In this document: positions 1 through 7,854 of the stretch, one piece after another
Position numbering within the stretch: the stretch's first letter is position 1
Layout of the letters: each line of letters opens with the position of its first letter
Assembly: GCA_030550535.1 (NCBI GenBank)
Contig: JAUQPF010000010.1
Coordinates: forward strand, 23,877 to 65,013
Direction: 5' to 3'
Length of the DNA: 41,137 nucleotides
Source of the DNA: Candidatus Bipolaricaulota bacterium
Lineage (GTDB): Bacteria > Bipolaricaulota > Bipolaricaulia > Bipolaricaulales > Bipolaricaulaceae
Notes under the pieces: generated by a model
The model's input: only the letters and a program-made list of their open reading frames with translations
Told to the model about the DNA's origin: nothing
Databases searched by the model: none
Position numbers and translations under genes: made by a program

Positions 1-104
1 TCCACCACCTGGGCCGCCACCGCGCCCTCCGGCACCACAAGCTCAATGGGATCCTCCCCAACCTCCTCGCGGAACGGAAAATAAAGGCGCACCCGAACCC
101 TCAT
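1..104 (-). CDS. MoaD/ThiS-like sulfur carrier, N-terminal fragment
   Basis: The first 34 codons are visible; the gene runs off the left edge. The start MRVRVRLYFPFREEVG followed by IELVVPEGA has the beta-grasp pattern of MoaD/ThiS small subunits: a short basic first strand, a 'lFpfREe' segment, then a strand ending in a Pro-Glu-Gly turn. Family members carry sulfur on a C-terminal Gly-Gly tail for molybdopterin or thiamin synthesis; that tail is outside the window. The ATG overlaps the TGA of the upstream deaminase gene (ATGA), and GGAGGG lies about four bases before it, so the two are translationally coupled. A link between a purine deaminase and molybdopterin supply would make sense, but it is inference. 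Confidence 0.6.
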   Translation of the reverse strand, partial: MRVRVRLYFPFREEVGEDPIELVVPEGAVAAQVV

Positions 105-1462
105 CGTCCCTCCAGGAGCTTTTGGGCGATCTCCCGCTGGCGGGGAACGTAGCGGTACAGCCGGGAATCCACGAGCTCCCCGCCCCGTACGCGGATCTCC
201 CCGTTCACCATCACGAGGTCGGCGTACTGGGCGGCGCAATGGAGGAGGGCAGCCACGGGATCGGCCGCGCCCGCGAACTCCAGGGTGGAGATGTCCCAAA
301 GGGAGAGGTCCGCGCACTTCCCCGGCTCCAGGGAGCCGATCTCCTTTTCCCAGCCGAGGACCTGGGCCCCACCGTAGGTGGCCATCCTCAAGGCCTTCCG
401 GGCGGGCATGGCCTCCGCCCCATACCGCACGCGCGCAAGGAGCATGGCCTGGCGAGCCTCGCGGATCATGTTGGAAGTGTCGTTGGAGGCCGAGCCGTCC
501 ACGGCCAAGCCCACCTTCATCCCCGCCGCCAGCATCTCGGGAACTCGGGCAATCCCCGAGCCCAAAAGCATGTTGGAGGAGGGGCAGTGGGCCACCCCGA
601 CCCCCGCTTCCGCCAATTTGCGGATGTCCTCGTCTTTCAGGTGCACGGCGTGGGCGATCCACACGTCGGAGGCCAGCCAGCCCAGCTCCTCCAGGTACTC
701 CACCGGCCTTTTCCCAAACCGGGTCCGGCAGTACTCCTCCTCGTCCAGGGTCTCCGCCAGGTGCGTGTGGAGGAGGACCCCGTGCTTCCGCGCGAGCTCC
801 GCGGTCTGGCGCATGAGCCTTGGGGTCACGGAGAAGGGGGAACAAGGGGCGAGGGCGATGCGCACCATGGCCCCCAAACCCCGGTCGTGGTAGCGGAGGA
901 TGAGCCGCTCGCTGTCCTCAAGGATCTCCTCTTCGGTTTGCACCACGTCCTCGGGGGGAAGGCCGCCCTCCCTCCGGGAGAGGGACATGGAGCCCCGCGT
1001 GGGATGGAAGCGGATCCCCACCTCTTTGGCTGCCTCGATCTCCACGTCGATGAGGTGTTTTTTGCCCCGCGGGAAGAGATAGAGGTGGTCGGTGGAGGTG
1101 GTGCAGCCCGAAAGGAGGAGCTCCATGAGCCCGACCGCCGCGGAGACGTGCACCGCTTCCTCGTCGATCCCCCGCCACCGCTCGTAGAGGAAGATGAGCC
1201 AGTCGAAGAGTTTCTTGTCCTGGGCGCCGGGCACGGCCCGAAAGAGCGTCTGGTACAGGTGGTGGTGGGTGTTGACCATGCCCGGGATCATCACGCGCTC
1301 GCGTCCGTCGATGACCTCGTCGTAGGGTCCCGCAGGGGGCTCGCCCTCCCCCAAGGCCGCGATGCGGTTCCCCTCCACCACGAGCCACCCCTTGCGGAGC
1401 TCCCGGCCCTGTGCGTCGAAGGTGGCGATCACCTCCACGTCCCGGAACAGGATGCGCCTCAT
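101..1462 (-). CDS. 8-oxoguanine deaminase-type amidohydrolase
   Basis: A 453-residue amidohydrolase-superfamily deaminase. Metal ligands and catalytic residues are recognisable: the HHH cluster at 66-68, HTHLAE at 232-237 (metal His234, catalytic Glu237), His271 and Asp322 in VDGSASND. The stretches around QTLFRAVPGAQD, LLLSGCTTSTDHLY and CPSSNMLLGSGIA resemble the 8-oxoguanine deaminase group (EC 3.5.4.32) more than plain cytosine or atrazine deaminases, so the likely reaction is hydrolytic deamination of an oxidised purine. I chose ATG at 1462 over longer in-frame starts because AGGAGGAAGG lies directly before it and the homologous N-terminus begins there. It follows the M42 peptidase gene by 40 bases and overlaps the MoaD-like start. 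Related S-triazine or cytosine deaminases are the alternative. Confidence 0.85.
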   Translation of the reverse strand: MRRILFRDVEVIATFDAQGRELRKGWLVVEGNRIAALGEGEPPAGPYDEVIDGRERVMIPGMVNTHHHLYQTLFRAVPGAQDKKLFDWLIFLYERWRGIDEEAVHVSAAVGLMELLLSGCTTSTDHLYLFPRGKKHLIDVEIEAAKEVGIRFHPTRGSMSLSRREGGLPPEDVVQTEEEILEDSERLILRYHDRGLGAMVRIALAPCSPFSVTPRLMRQTAELARKHGVLLHTHLAETLDEEEYCRTRFGKRPVEYLEELGWLASDVWIAHAVHLKDEDIRKLAEAGVGVAHCPSSNMLLGSGIARVPEMLAAGMKVGLAVDGSASNDTSNMIREARQAMLLARVRYGAEAMPARKALRMATYGGAQVLGWEKEIGSLEPGKCADLSLWDISTLEFAGAADPVAALLHCAAQYADLVMVNGEIRVRGGELVDSRLYRYVPRQREIAQKLLEGR

Positions 1463-1502
1463 CCTTCCTCCTTTCCACCCCGCAAAAGGGAGGAAACCCC
1501 GC

Positions 1503-2534
1503 TCAAAGGCGCAGGTCGGCCTCGTGGCAGCGCGCCAAAAAGGCCACAAGGAGCTGGATGGCGGCCTCGATGTCCTTTTTATGGGCGGCCTCGACCACGG
1601 TGTGCACGTAGCGGGTGGGCACCGAGAGGGTGACCACGGCCGCGCCCTCCCGCGCCAGCTGGATGGCGCCGGCATCGGTGCCCCCTCGCGGCAGGATCTC
1701 CATCTGGTAGGGGATGCCCTTCTCCTCAGCGAGCCTTGTCAAAAAACGCACCAAACCGGGATGAGAGATGGAGGCGGAGTCCTTGAGCTTTATGGCCACG
1801 CCCTTCCCTGGTTTGGTGACCTGCTCGTGGGGCTGGACCCCGGGCATGTCGCAGGCCAGGGTCACGTCCAGGGCCACCCCGATCTCCGGGGCGATCTGGA
1901 AGGCGCTGGTGCGGGCGCCGCGCAGCCCCACCTCCTCCTGGACGGTGCCCACAAAGTAGATATCGGCGGTGTGCGACCTCAGCCGGCGCAGGGCCTCGAT
2001 CCCCACATAGACCCCCACCCGGTCATCCAGGGCCTTCCCGGACACAAGCTCCCCCACCTCCGCAAAGGTCTGGTGCAGGGTCACGGGGTCGCCCACCCGC
2101 ACCTTCGCCTTCACCTCCTTGCCCGGCAGACCCAGATCCACGAAGAGGTCCTGAATGCGGATCTCCTTCTTGCGCTCCTCCTCAGTGAGGATGTGCACCG
2201 GTTTTATTCCGATCAAGCCCAAAAGGGGGCCGCTTTCGGTGTGCACCACCACCCGCGAGGCGATGAGGGTGCGGGCGTCGAAGCCCCCAACAGGCTCGAT
2301 GCGCAAATACCCGGTTTCCTCATCGATGTGGGAGACGAAAAACCCGATCTCGTCCATATGGGCAGCCACCACGACCTTCGGGCCTGATCCGCGCTTGCGG
2401 GCGATGATGTTCCCCAGCCGGTCCACCTCGATCTCGTCCACGTGGCCCTGCAGGGCCTCCCGCACGATGGCCCGAATGGCCTCCTCTCGTCCAGGAACGC
2501 CGGGCGCCTCCGAGAGCCGCTTGAGAAGTTCCAC
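1503..2534 (-). CDS. M42 family aminopeptidase (FrvX/glutamyl aminopeptidase-like)
   Basis: A 343-residue co-catalytic di-zinc aminopeptidase of family M42. Visible motifs are AAHMDEIGF (His59, Asp61), KALDDRVG (bridging Asp near 171), QEEVGLRGA (catalytic Glu200, ligand Glu201), a late Asp in ALDVT and the C-terminal RYVHTVVEA with its His ligand. The PDZ-like dimerisation insert between about residues 70 and 160 is present. M42 enzymes form dodecameric tetrahedral particles that trim cytoplasmic peptides. The start is GTG with GGAGGG just upstream. It is the first gene of a minus-strand operon with the deaminase and MoaD-like genes, driven by the promoter at 2556-2584. Specificity cannot be read from the sequence; some relatives were historically labelled endoglucanases. 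Confidence 0.92.
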   Translation of the reverse strand: MELLKRLSEAPGVPGREEAIRAIVREALQGHVDEIEVDRLGNIIARKRGSGPKVVVAAHMDEIGFFVSHIDEETGYLRIEPVGGFDARTLIASRVVVHTESGPLLGLIGIKPVHILTEEERKKEIRIQDLFVDLGLPGKEVKAKVRVGDPVTLHQTFAEVGELVSGKALDDRVGVYVGIEALRRLRSHTADIYFVGTVQEEVGLRGARTSAFQIAPEIGVALDVTLACDMPGVQPHEQVTKPGKGVAIKLKDSASISHPGLVRFLTRLAEEKGIPYQMEILPRGGTDAGAIQLAREGAAVVTLSVPTRYVHTVVEAAHKKDIEAAIQLLVAFLARCHEADLRL

Positions 2535-2555
2535 CCTTCCCTCCTTCCGTTGGGA

Positions 2556-2584
2556 AGCCTAACCGCTGGCACGGCGCTCAACAA
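2556..2584 (-). promoter_or_regulatory. Sigma70-type promoter of the M42 operon
   Basis: On the minus strand, TTGTTG (2579-2584), a 17-base spacer, then TAGGCT (2556-2561), about 21 bases before the GTG start. The leader carries a normal ribosome binding site. It lies in the divergent region shared with the rhomboid gene. Confidence 0.5.
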
Positions 2585-2607
2585 CTTCCCTCGGCCTTCC
2601 CGCGCGC

Positions 2608-2613
2608 TATAAT
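2608..2613 (+). promoter_or_regulatory. -10 box, predicted leaderless promoter of rhomboid gene
   Basis: A perfect TATAAT with only seven bases (GCTTTGG) before the ATG at 2621. Transcription should therefore begin at or next to the start codon. No Shine-Dalgarno is present and the -35 region is weak. Confidence 0.6.
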
Positions 2614-2620
2614 GCTTTGG

Positions 2621-3457
2621 ATGATTCCCCTTCGGGATTATCGGGTGAGCGGCCGGCGACCGTGGGCCACCTATGTCCTCATCGGCCTCAACGTCCTGGT
2701 CTTCCTTTACACCCTGACCATTCCCGACCGAGGCTACGTTCTCGTGGACGGTTGCGCCTGGCAGGACGCGTTCCGCCAAAGCCCGCCCGGGTTCAACTGG
2801 CGCACCTATCGGCTGTACGGCCGGCCGCCTTGTTACTACCCGGTGACGCCCCGCGACCGCTTTTACATCCAGTACGGCTTGATCCCCGCTGAGTTCCTGT
2901 CCGGAAAAGATCTCGACCCCACCGTGCCCTTCCCCATCTGGCTCACCCTCCTCACCTCCATGTTCCTCCACGCCGGTTGGCTCCATCTCATCGGCAACAT
3001 GTGGTACCTCTGGATCTTTGGGGACAACGTGGAGGCCAGCATGGGTTCCCTGCGCTACCTCCTGTTCTACCTCCTTTCGGGCGCGGGGGCTGCGGGCCTC
3101 CAGATGGCCGTAACCGGACGGAGCACGGTCCCCATGGTGGGCGCCTCCGGGGCCATCTCCGGCGTCATGGGCGCCTACTTCGTCCTCTTCCCCTGGTCCC
3201 GCATCCTCACCCTCGTCCCCATCTGGTTCTTCCTCCAGCTCGTGGAGGTCCCGGCCTTCGTCTTCCTGGGGCTTTGGTTCCTTCTGCAGTTCTTCTCGGG
3301 CTTGGTGGATCTGCAGAGCCTGGGCGGGACCGCGTGGTGGGCGCACATCGGCGGCTTTCTCGCCGGGGGGCTTTTGGTGTTTCTGTTCAAGCGGCGGGAA
3401 GTGATCCCCGGCGCGCAAGGTTGGTGGCAGCGCCGCTTTTCCCGCGGCCCCTGGTGA
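2621..3457 (+). CDS. Rhomboid-family intramembrane serine protease
   Basis: A 278-residue polytopic membrane protein. The GASGAISG motif at 174-181 supplies the catalytic Ser176, and AHIGG supplies His242, together the rhomboid Ser-His dyad. The HAGWLHLIGNMWYLWIFG block (His117, His122, Asn126) is the conserved second helix that forms the oxyanion site. An unusually long first loop (about residues 36-105) contains two cysteines and could be structured outside the membrane. Rhomboids cleave single-span membrane proteins; the substrate is unknown. The ATG at 2621 is preferred over the one at 2612 because the latter lies inside the TATAAT box. Its end almost touches the TTG start of rnhB, so the two are probably co-transcribed. 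Confidence 0.9.
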   Translation: MIPLRDYRVSGRRPWATYVLIGLNVLVFLYTLTIPDRGYVLVDGCAWQDAFRQSPPGFNWRTYRLYGRPPCYYPVTPRDRFYIQYGLIPAEFLSGKDLDPTVPFPIWLTLLTSMFLHAGWLHLIGNMWYLWIFGDNVEASMGSLRYLLFYLLSGAGAAGLQMAVTGRSTVPMVGASGAISGVMGAYFVLFPWSRILTLVPIWFFLQLVEVPAFVFLGLWFLLQFFSGLVDLQSLGGTAWWAHIGGFLAGGLLVFLFKRREVIPGAQGWWQRRFSRGPW

Positions 3458-3460
3458 GCC

Positions 3461-4102
3461 TTGCCCCGCGTTTTGGGCCTGGACGAAGCCGGCCGGGGTG
3501 CCCTCCTTGGTCCCCTGATCGTGGCCGGGGCTATCTTGCCTGCGGAGGACCTGCCCAGGCTCGTGAAACTTGGGGTTAAGGAGTCAAAGGCGCTTTCCCG
3601 GGCCCAGCGCCCTCGTCTCCTGCGGGAGCTTTGGGATTGGGGCGTGCGGGGAAGGGTGATGGTGATCCCGCCCGGGCGCATCGATCAAGGGAACCTCACC
3701 CAGCTCGAGCTTGAGGCCATGCTCGCCCTCGTTCAGCGCCTTCGCCCGGACCAGGTCATCGCCGATCCCCCTGTGGCTCCCCGGGCCATCCCCCGCTTCC
3801 GCCGCCGTTTGGCCCAAACCACGGGGCTTGCGGAGGGGCACATCCTTCTTTTTCCCAAAGCCGACGCCCAGGATCCTCTGGTGGCCGCGGCCTCCCTCCT
3901 GGCCAAGGTGGTGCGCGACGGCTACGTGCGTGCCCTGCGCTCCCGCTACGGGGATTTCGGTTGGGGCTATCCCGGCGAGCCCAAGGTGCGGGCGTTTTTG
4001 GTGCGCTACGTGCGCGCCCACGGGGAGCTTCCGCCCATTTGTCGGAGGCGGTGGCGCACGGTTCAGGAGGTTTTGGGCGCGAAGTTGCAAGAAATGGCCT
4101 GA
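3461..4102 (+). CDS. rnhB: Ribonuclease HII, archaeal-type
   Basis: A 213-residue RNase HII that nicks 5' of ribonucleotides in DNA-RNA hybrids. The DEDD active site is Asp8 and Glu9 (GLDEAGRG), Asp102 (VIADPP) and Asp135 (KADAQDP). The segments VAAASLLAKVVRD, YGDFGWGYP and the Trp before 'RTV' near the end follow the archaeal/eukaryotic pattern (SAASILAKV.RD, GDFGSGYPSDP, W.T), not the usual bacterial one with KGDA and RD..M. The start is TTG at 3461, three bases after the rhomboid stop; no in-frame ATG or GTG fits the conserved N-terminus. Confidence 0.93.
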   Translation: MPRVLGLDEAGRGALLGPLIVAGAILPAEDLPRLVKLGVKESKALSRAQRPRLLRELWDWGVRGRVMVIPPGRIDQGNLTQLELEAMLALVQRLRPDQVIADPPVAPRAIPRFRRRLAQTTGLAEGHILLFPKADAQDPLVAAASLLAKVVRDGYVRALRSRYGDFGWGYPGEPKVRAFLVRYVRAHGELPPICRRRWRTVQEVLGAKLQEMA

Positions 4103-4113
4103 ACTTGCAAAAT
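4085..4113 (+). promoter_or_regulatory. Candidate promoter for rpmH-infB
   Basis: TTGCAA (4085-4090), a 17-base spacer and CAAAAT (4108-4113). Transcription would start near 4120, leaving a short leader with a strong AAGGAGG before the L34 ATG. Each hexamer matches consensus at about four of six positions. Confidence 0.35.
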
Positions 4114-4138
4114 TGGTTTCCGGCTCAAGGAGGAACGC

Positions 4139-4279
4139 ATGCCCAAACGCACGTATCAGCCGCATGTGCGCCGAAGGCGTCGCGTTCATGGTTTTCTGGC
4201 GAGGATGAGCACGCCCGGGGGGCGGGCGGTGCTGGCCCGGCGCCGGCGCAAAGGGCGCAAACGCCTCACCCCGGCTTGA
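4139..4279 (+). CDS. rpmH: 50S ribosomal protein L34
   Basis: A 46-residue, very basic protein starting [15 protein letters not shown] and containing [20 protein letters not shown], the L34 signature (kRTyQP..r.r...HGF..RM.t..Gr.vl..RR.kGR..L). L34 is an integral component of the large subunit. A strong AAGGAGG precedes the ATG. In most bacteria rpmH sits next to rnpA and dnaA; here it lies between rnhB and infB, and no rnpA reading frame is present nearby. The small size makes it easy to miss. Confidence 0.95.
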   Translation: MPKRTYQPHVRRRRRVHGFLARMSTPGGRAVLARRRRKGRKRLTPA

Positions 4280-4301
4280 CTTTTGTGATCGAGGAGAACC
4301 T

Positions 4302-6044
4302 GTGGGGAAAAAGCGCATCTACGAACTGGCTCGCGAGCTAGGGATGCCCACCCGGGACCTCATTGCGGCCCTGGAGAGGCTGGGCATGCCCGGCATGACC
4401 ACGTTCCACATGGTCTCGGACGAGGAGGCCGAGGTCATACGGGGCTTGATCGCCGAGCACAAAGGGACCCTTCCCTCGGAGGCCGGTGTGGCCGTGGCGG
4501 AGGCGAAACCCGTGGAGAAAAAGGCGGCTCCCGCAGCGCCTCCTCGTCCGCCCGTAGTGGCCGTGCTCGGCCACATCGACCACGGGAAAACCACCCTCTT
4601 GGACCGCATCCGCAAGACGCGGGTGGCCGCGGAGGAGCCCGGCGGCATCACCCAGTCCATCGGCGCCTACCAGGCCCAGGTGGACGGAAAGCTCATCACC
4701 TTCATCGACACCCCGGGGCATCGGGCGTTCACGGCCATGCGCGCCCGCGGCGCCCAGGTCACGGACATCGCCATCCTCGTGGTGGCCGCGGACGACGGGG
4801 TCATGGCCCAGACCCTGGAGGCCCTGGACCACATCAAGGCCGCCGGCGTCCCCATGATCGTGGCCATCAACAAGATCGATAAACCCGAGGCCAACCCTGA
4901 GCGGGTGAAGCAGGAGCTGGCGAACCTTGGGTACATCCCGGAGGAGTGGGGTGGGGACACCATCATGGTCCCCATCTCCGCCCTCACCGGCCAAGGGGTG
5001 GACGAGCTTTTGGAGATGATCCTCCTTGTGGCCGAGCTTCACGGGGTCTCCGGCGATCCCCAGGGTCCCCTGGAGGCCGTGATCATCGAGAGCCACCTGG
5101 ATCCCACGAAGGGCCCAGTGGCCACGGCCATTGTGAAGAACGGGACTTTGCGGGAGCGGGATGTGGTGGTGGTGGGCACGGCCTGGGGCAGGATCCGTGC
5201 CCTTTTGGACCACCAAGGGAAGCGCATCCCCGCGGCCGGTCCGGGCACCCCCGTGCAGATCCTGGGGCTCTCCGGCGTGCCCCAGGCCGGGGAAAGGGTG
5301 GAAGTGGTGGCGAGCCCCAAGGAGGCCGAAGAGCTCGTGGAGAAGCGGCTGGAGGCGGAGCGCGCCCAGCGCATGGCCCGCCCCAAGCTCTCCTTTGAGG
5401 AGCTCCTCCGCGCCGCCCAGGAACAGACGAAAAAGCTCAGCCTTGTCGTCAAGGCCCAGACCGTTGGGGCCCTGGAGGCGGTGAAGCTGGAGCTGGGCAC
5501 GATCCAAGCGGAGGGCGTGGAGCTGGAGGTCCTGCACGCGGGGGTGGGGCAGATCAGCGAATCCGATGTGCTTCTGGCCGCGGCGGAGACCCAAGGCCAG
5601 CCCCTCATCGTGGGCTTTGGGGTCAAGGTGGATCCCAAGGCCCAAAGGCTCGCGGAGCAAAAGGGCATCCCCATTCGCACCTACGAGATCATCTACGACC
5701 TCACCCTGGACGTGGAGCGGGCCCTGAAGCGCCTGGCCGGGCCGGAGTACCGCGAGGTGAAGGTGGGCGAGGCCCTCGTCCTCAAGACCTTCGACCTTAG
5801 GGGCGTGGGGCGCGTGGCCGGCTGCTCCGTGCGCGCCGGGAAGGTCGTGCGCGGCGGCAAGGTGCGAGTCCTGCGGCAGGGGCGCGAGGTCTTCGTGGGC
5901 GAGATCTTCTCCCTCAAGCGCTTCGCCGAGGACGTGAAAGAGGTGCCCCAGGGTTACGAATGCGGCATCCGCATTCGTGACTTCGACGACGTCCGCGAGG
6001 GCGACGTCCTGGAAGTCTACGTGCTTGAGGAAGTTCCTGTCTAA
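4302..6044 (+). CDS. infB: Translation initiation factor IF-2
   Basis: A compact 580-residue IF-2. One short IF2_N domain (about residues 1-50) is joined by an Ala/Pro/Lys linker to the G domain: GHIDHGKT (90-97, with Ile where Val is usual), [10 protein letters not shown] (114-123, switch I), DTPGH (136-140) and NKID (190-193). Domains II to IV follow and end in the C-terminal beta barrel that binds fMet-tRNA. IF-2 recruits initiator tRNA and promotes subunit joining. The start is GTG with GAGGAG about six bases upstream; the downstream in-frame ATG would cut the IF2_N domain. It heads the infB-DUF503-rbfA run. Confidence 0.97.
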   Translation: MGKKRIYELARELGMPTRDLIAALERLGMPGMTTFHMVSDEEAEVIRGLIAEHKGTLPSEAGVAVAEAKPVEKKAAPAAPPRPPVVAVLGHIDHGKTTLLDRIRKTRVAAEEPGGITQSIGAYQAQVDGKLITFIDTPGHRAFTAMRARGAQVTDIAILVVAADDGVMAQTLEALDHIKAAGVPMIVAINKIDKPEANPERVKQELANLGYIPEEWGGDTIMVPISALTGQGVDELLEMILLVAELHGVSGDPQGPLEAVIIESHLDPTKGPVATAIVKNGTLRERDVVVVGTAWGRIRALLDHQGKRIPAAGPGTPVQILGLSGVPQAGERVEVVASPKEAEELVEKRLEAERAQRMARPKLSFEELLRAAQEQTKKLSLVVKAQTVGALEAVKLELGTIQAEGVELEVLHAGVGQISESDVLLAAAETQGQPLIVGFGVKVDPKAQRLAEQKGIPIRTYEIIYDLTLDVERALKRLAGPEYREVKVGEALVLKTFDLRGVGRVAGCSVRAGKVVRGGKVRVLRQGREVFVGEIFSLKRFAEDVKEVPQGYECGIRIRDFDDVREGDVLEVYVLEEVPV

Positions 6045-6052
6045 TCGAGATC

Positions 6053-6334
6053 ATGCCGGTGGCCTTGCTTCGGGTGGAGTTGCGTTTGTATGGCACGCGC
6101 ACGCTGAAGGAGAAGCGTGCGGTTTTGGAGGGCCTTTTGGTGCGGCTGCGCCGGGAGTTCAACGTTTCCGCCGCGGAATTGGACTTTCTGGATGATCCTG
6201 GCCGCGCCGTCCTCGGGTTCGCCCATCTTTCCAACAACGGGGCCTATTCGGATGGCGTGCTCCAGAAAATCTTGGAGAGGTTCGAGGGGAGCCGCGAATT
6301 TTTCGTGGAGGCCCATGAGGTGGAGGTGTACTGA
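6053..6334 (+). CDS. DUF503 (YlxP-like) protein
   Basis: A 93-residue DUF503 protein: MPVALLRVELRLYGTRTLKEKR opens with the diagnostic beta strand and 'sLKeKR' motif, and the rest follows the ferredoxin-like alternation of the family. The YlxP family regularly sits between infB and rbfA in Gram-positive and thermophilic bacteria and is thought to act near ribosome assembly or translation, without a settled function. It starts nine bases after infB and its TGA overlaps the rbfA ATG. Confidence 0.88.
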   Translation: MPVALLRVELRLYGTRTLKEKRAVLEGLLVRLRREFNVSAAELDFLDDPGRAVLGFAHLSNNGAYSDGVLQKILERFEGSREFFVEAHEVEVY

Positions 6335-6660
6335 TGCGCGAGCGGGCACGGGCGCGCCTGGCAGAGGCCATCGCCCGGGAGATCGCGGAAATCCTGGAGT
6401 TTGAAGCCAAGGATCCGGTGCTGCGGAAGGCCCTGCCCACGGTTCTGCGCGCGGAGCTCTCTCCCGACGGTCAGGAGGCGAGGATCCTCATCTACGTCTC
6501 CGGGACGGAGGAGGAGCGGGCGCGGGTGATGGCGGCCTTCGCCAGGGACACCGGTTTCCTGCGTTCCGCTCTAGCCAAGCGGCTTTCGGTGCGCCGTGTT
6601 CCTCGCCTCTCCTTCGCCTTGGACACCTCACCGGATCGCTGGGCCGAGCCTCCGCTCTGA
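6334..6660 (+). CDS. rbfA: Ribosome-binding factor A
   Basis: A 108-residue RbfA with a KH-like fold. The N-terminal helix (RLAEAIAREIAEIL), the 'sdDlr.AkVyvS' counterpart LSPDGQEARILIYVSG, the LRSALAKRLSVRRVP helix-turn and the closing LSFALDTS are present. RbfA assists late 30S maturation near helix 1 of 16S rRNA. TGATG overlap with the DUF503 gene indicates translational coupling. It is slightly short at the C-terminus, which is variable in the family. Confidence 0.93.
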   Translation: MRERARARLAEAIAREIAEILEFEAKDPVLRKALPTVLRAELSPDGQEARILIYVSGTEEERARVMAAFARDTGFLRSALAKRLSVRRVPRLSFALDTSPDRWAEPPL

Positions 6661-6663
6661 TCC

Positions 6664-7854
6664 ATGGCGGTTCTTCCCGTCCTCCCCTTGGCTTCCCCTC
6701 TGCGGGGCCATCAGGCCTCCTTTTTTGAGGAGGTTCAGGCGGGTTTCCTGCGGGCTTCGGGCGTAGAGCTCCTTTCGAAAACCCCCGAGGAGGTGGGACG
6801 CGAGCCCTTGCCCGCCCTTCTTTTCCTCACCGGGGGGACGGAGCACATGGCCCTCTCCTTTGCCGCCTCCGTGCCCCGTAAACCCCTCCTTCTTCTGGCC
6901 CACAGCGCCCACAACTCCTTGGCTGCGGCCTTGGAGGCTCTGGCGGCCCTCCAAGAGGAGGGACGCAAGGCCTGGCTCCTCCCCCAAAGCCTTGCCGCGG
7001 AGCTTCCCCTTTACGCCCAAGTTGCGGATTTAGCCCGAAAGCTTTTGGGGAAACGCCTGGGTCTTGTGGGGAATCCCTCGCCCTGGTTGGTGGCGAGTTC
7101 CCCGGATCCTGCGGCCCTGCGCGAAAAACTCGGACTTGAGCTCATCTTGATCCCCGTCGACCGCGTGCTGGAGAGGAGGGCGTGGGTCCAGGCGAAGACC
7201 GCGGTGGAGGGAAGGGCTCAAGGGGTGGGCGAGGCCGAGCGCGTCATGGCTGCTTCGGTTTACGAGGCCCTACGCGCGATCGTCGCCGAGGAGGAGCTTT
7301 TTGCCTTTACCATCGCCTGTTTTGAGCTTCTCCCCTATGGATGCACAGCGTGCTGGGCCCTGGCCCGGCTCTCCGATGAGGGAATCCCCGCGGGCTGCGA
7401 AGGCGACGTTCCTGCCCTCGTTGCCCTCGTCCTTGGCCAGCTCCTTGGGGGAAGGCCCGGTTTTCTGGCCAATCCCGTGGAGGTGGACCTCAAGCGCGAG
7501 CGGCTCCTTTTGGCGCACTGCACCGTGCCCTTTTCCCTCACCGAGGATTTCCTTTTGCGGACGCATTTCGAGTCGGGGATGGGGCTGGCCGTGGGGGGGC
7601 AGGTGCGGCCTGGCCCCTACACCTTGGTGCGCTTCGGCGGCAAACGCCTGGAAAAGGGGTTCTTCGTGGAGGGCACCGTGCTTGGGGAAAGCCCCGGTCG
7701 AGAGGACCTTTGCCGGACCCAGGCCTGGTTCAAGATGCCCAAAGGGGCCCTTGCCAGGCTCCTGCGGGAGCCTTTGGGCAACCATCACGTCCTCATCCCC
7801 GGCCACCACCGCCGGGTGCTTTCCCTCTTCCACGCCGCCTTTCTGGCCGACTAG
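6664..7854 (+). CDS. L-fucose/arabinose isomerase-like protein
   Basis: A 396-residue protein of the fucose-isomerase-like group (COG2407). The C-terminal half carries the block GCEGDVPALVALVLGQLL, then LANPVEVDLKRERLLLAHC and a GGQVRPGPYTLVRFGG strand pair seen in FucI/AraA-type C-terminal domains. Characterised relatives are metal-dependent aldose-ketose isomerases, but this subgroup is largely uncharacterised and I cannot name a substrate. It starts three bases after rbfA, so it is the last gene of the translation operon, an odd neighbour for sugar metabolism. Its stop shares the palindrome CTAG with the stop of the convergent remnant on the other strand. Confidence 0.65.
   Translation: MAVLPVLPLASPLRGHQASFFEEVQAGFLRASGVELLSKTPEEVGREPLPALLFLTGGTEHMALSFAASVPRKPLLLLAHSAHNSLAAALEALAALQEEGRKAWLLPQSLAAELPLYAQVADLARKLLGKRLGLVGNPSPWLVASSPDPAALREKLGLELILIPVDRVLERRAWVQAKTAVEGRAQGVGEAERVMAASVYEALRAIVAEEELFAFTIACFELLPYGCTACWALARLSDEGIPAGCEGDVPALVALVLGQLLGGRPGFLANPVEVDLKRERLLLAHCTVPFSLTEDFLLRTHFESGMGLAVGGQVRPGPYTLVRFGGKRLEKGFFVEGTVLGESPGREDLCRTQAWFKMPKGALARLLREPLGNHHVLIPGHHRRVLSLFHAAFLAD

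Noticed and set aside
122-1633. Long plus-strand frame opposite the 8-oxoguanine deaminase
   Set aside because: His/Gly/Pro-rich antisense shadow of a gene with complete catalytic motifs.
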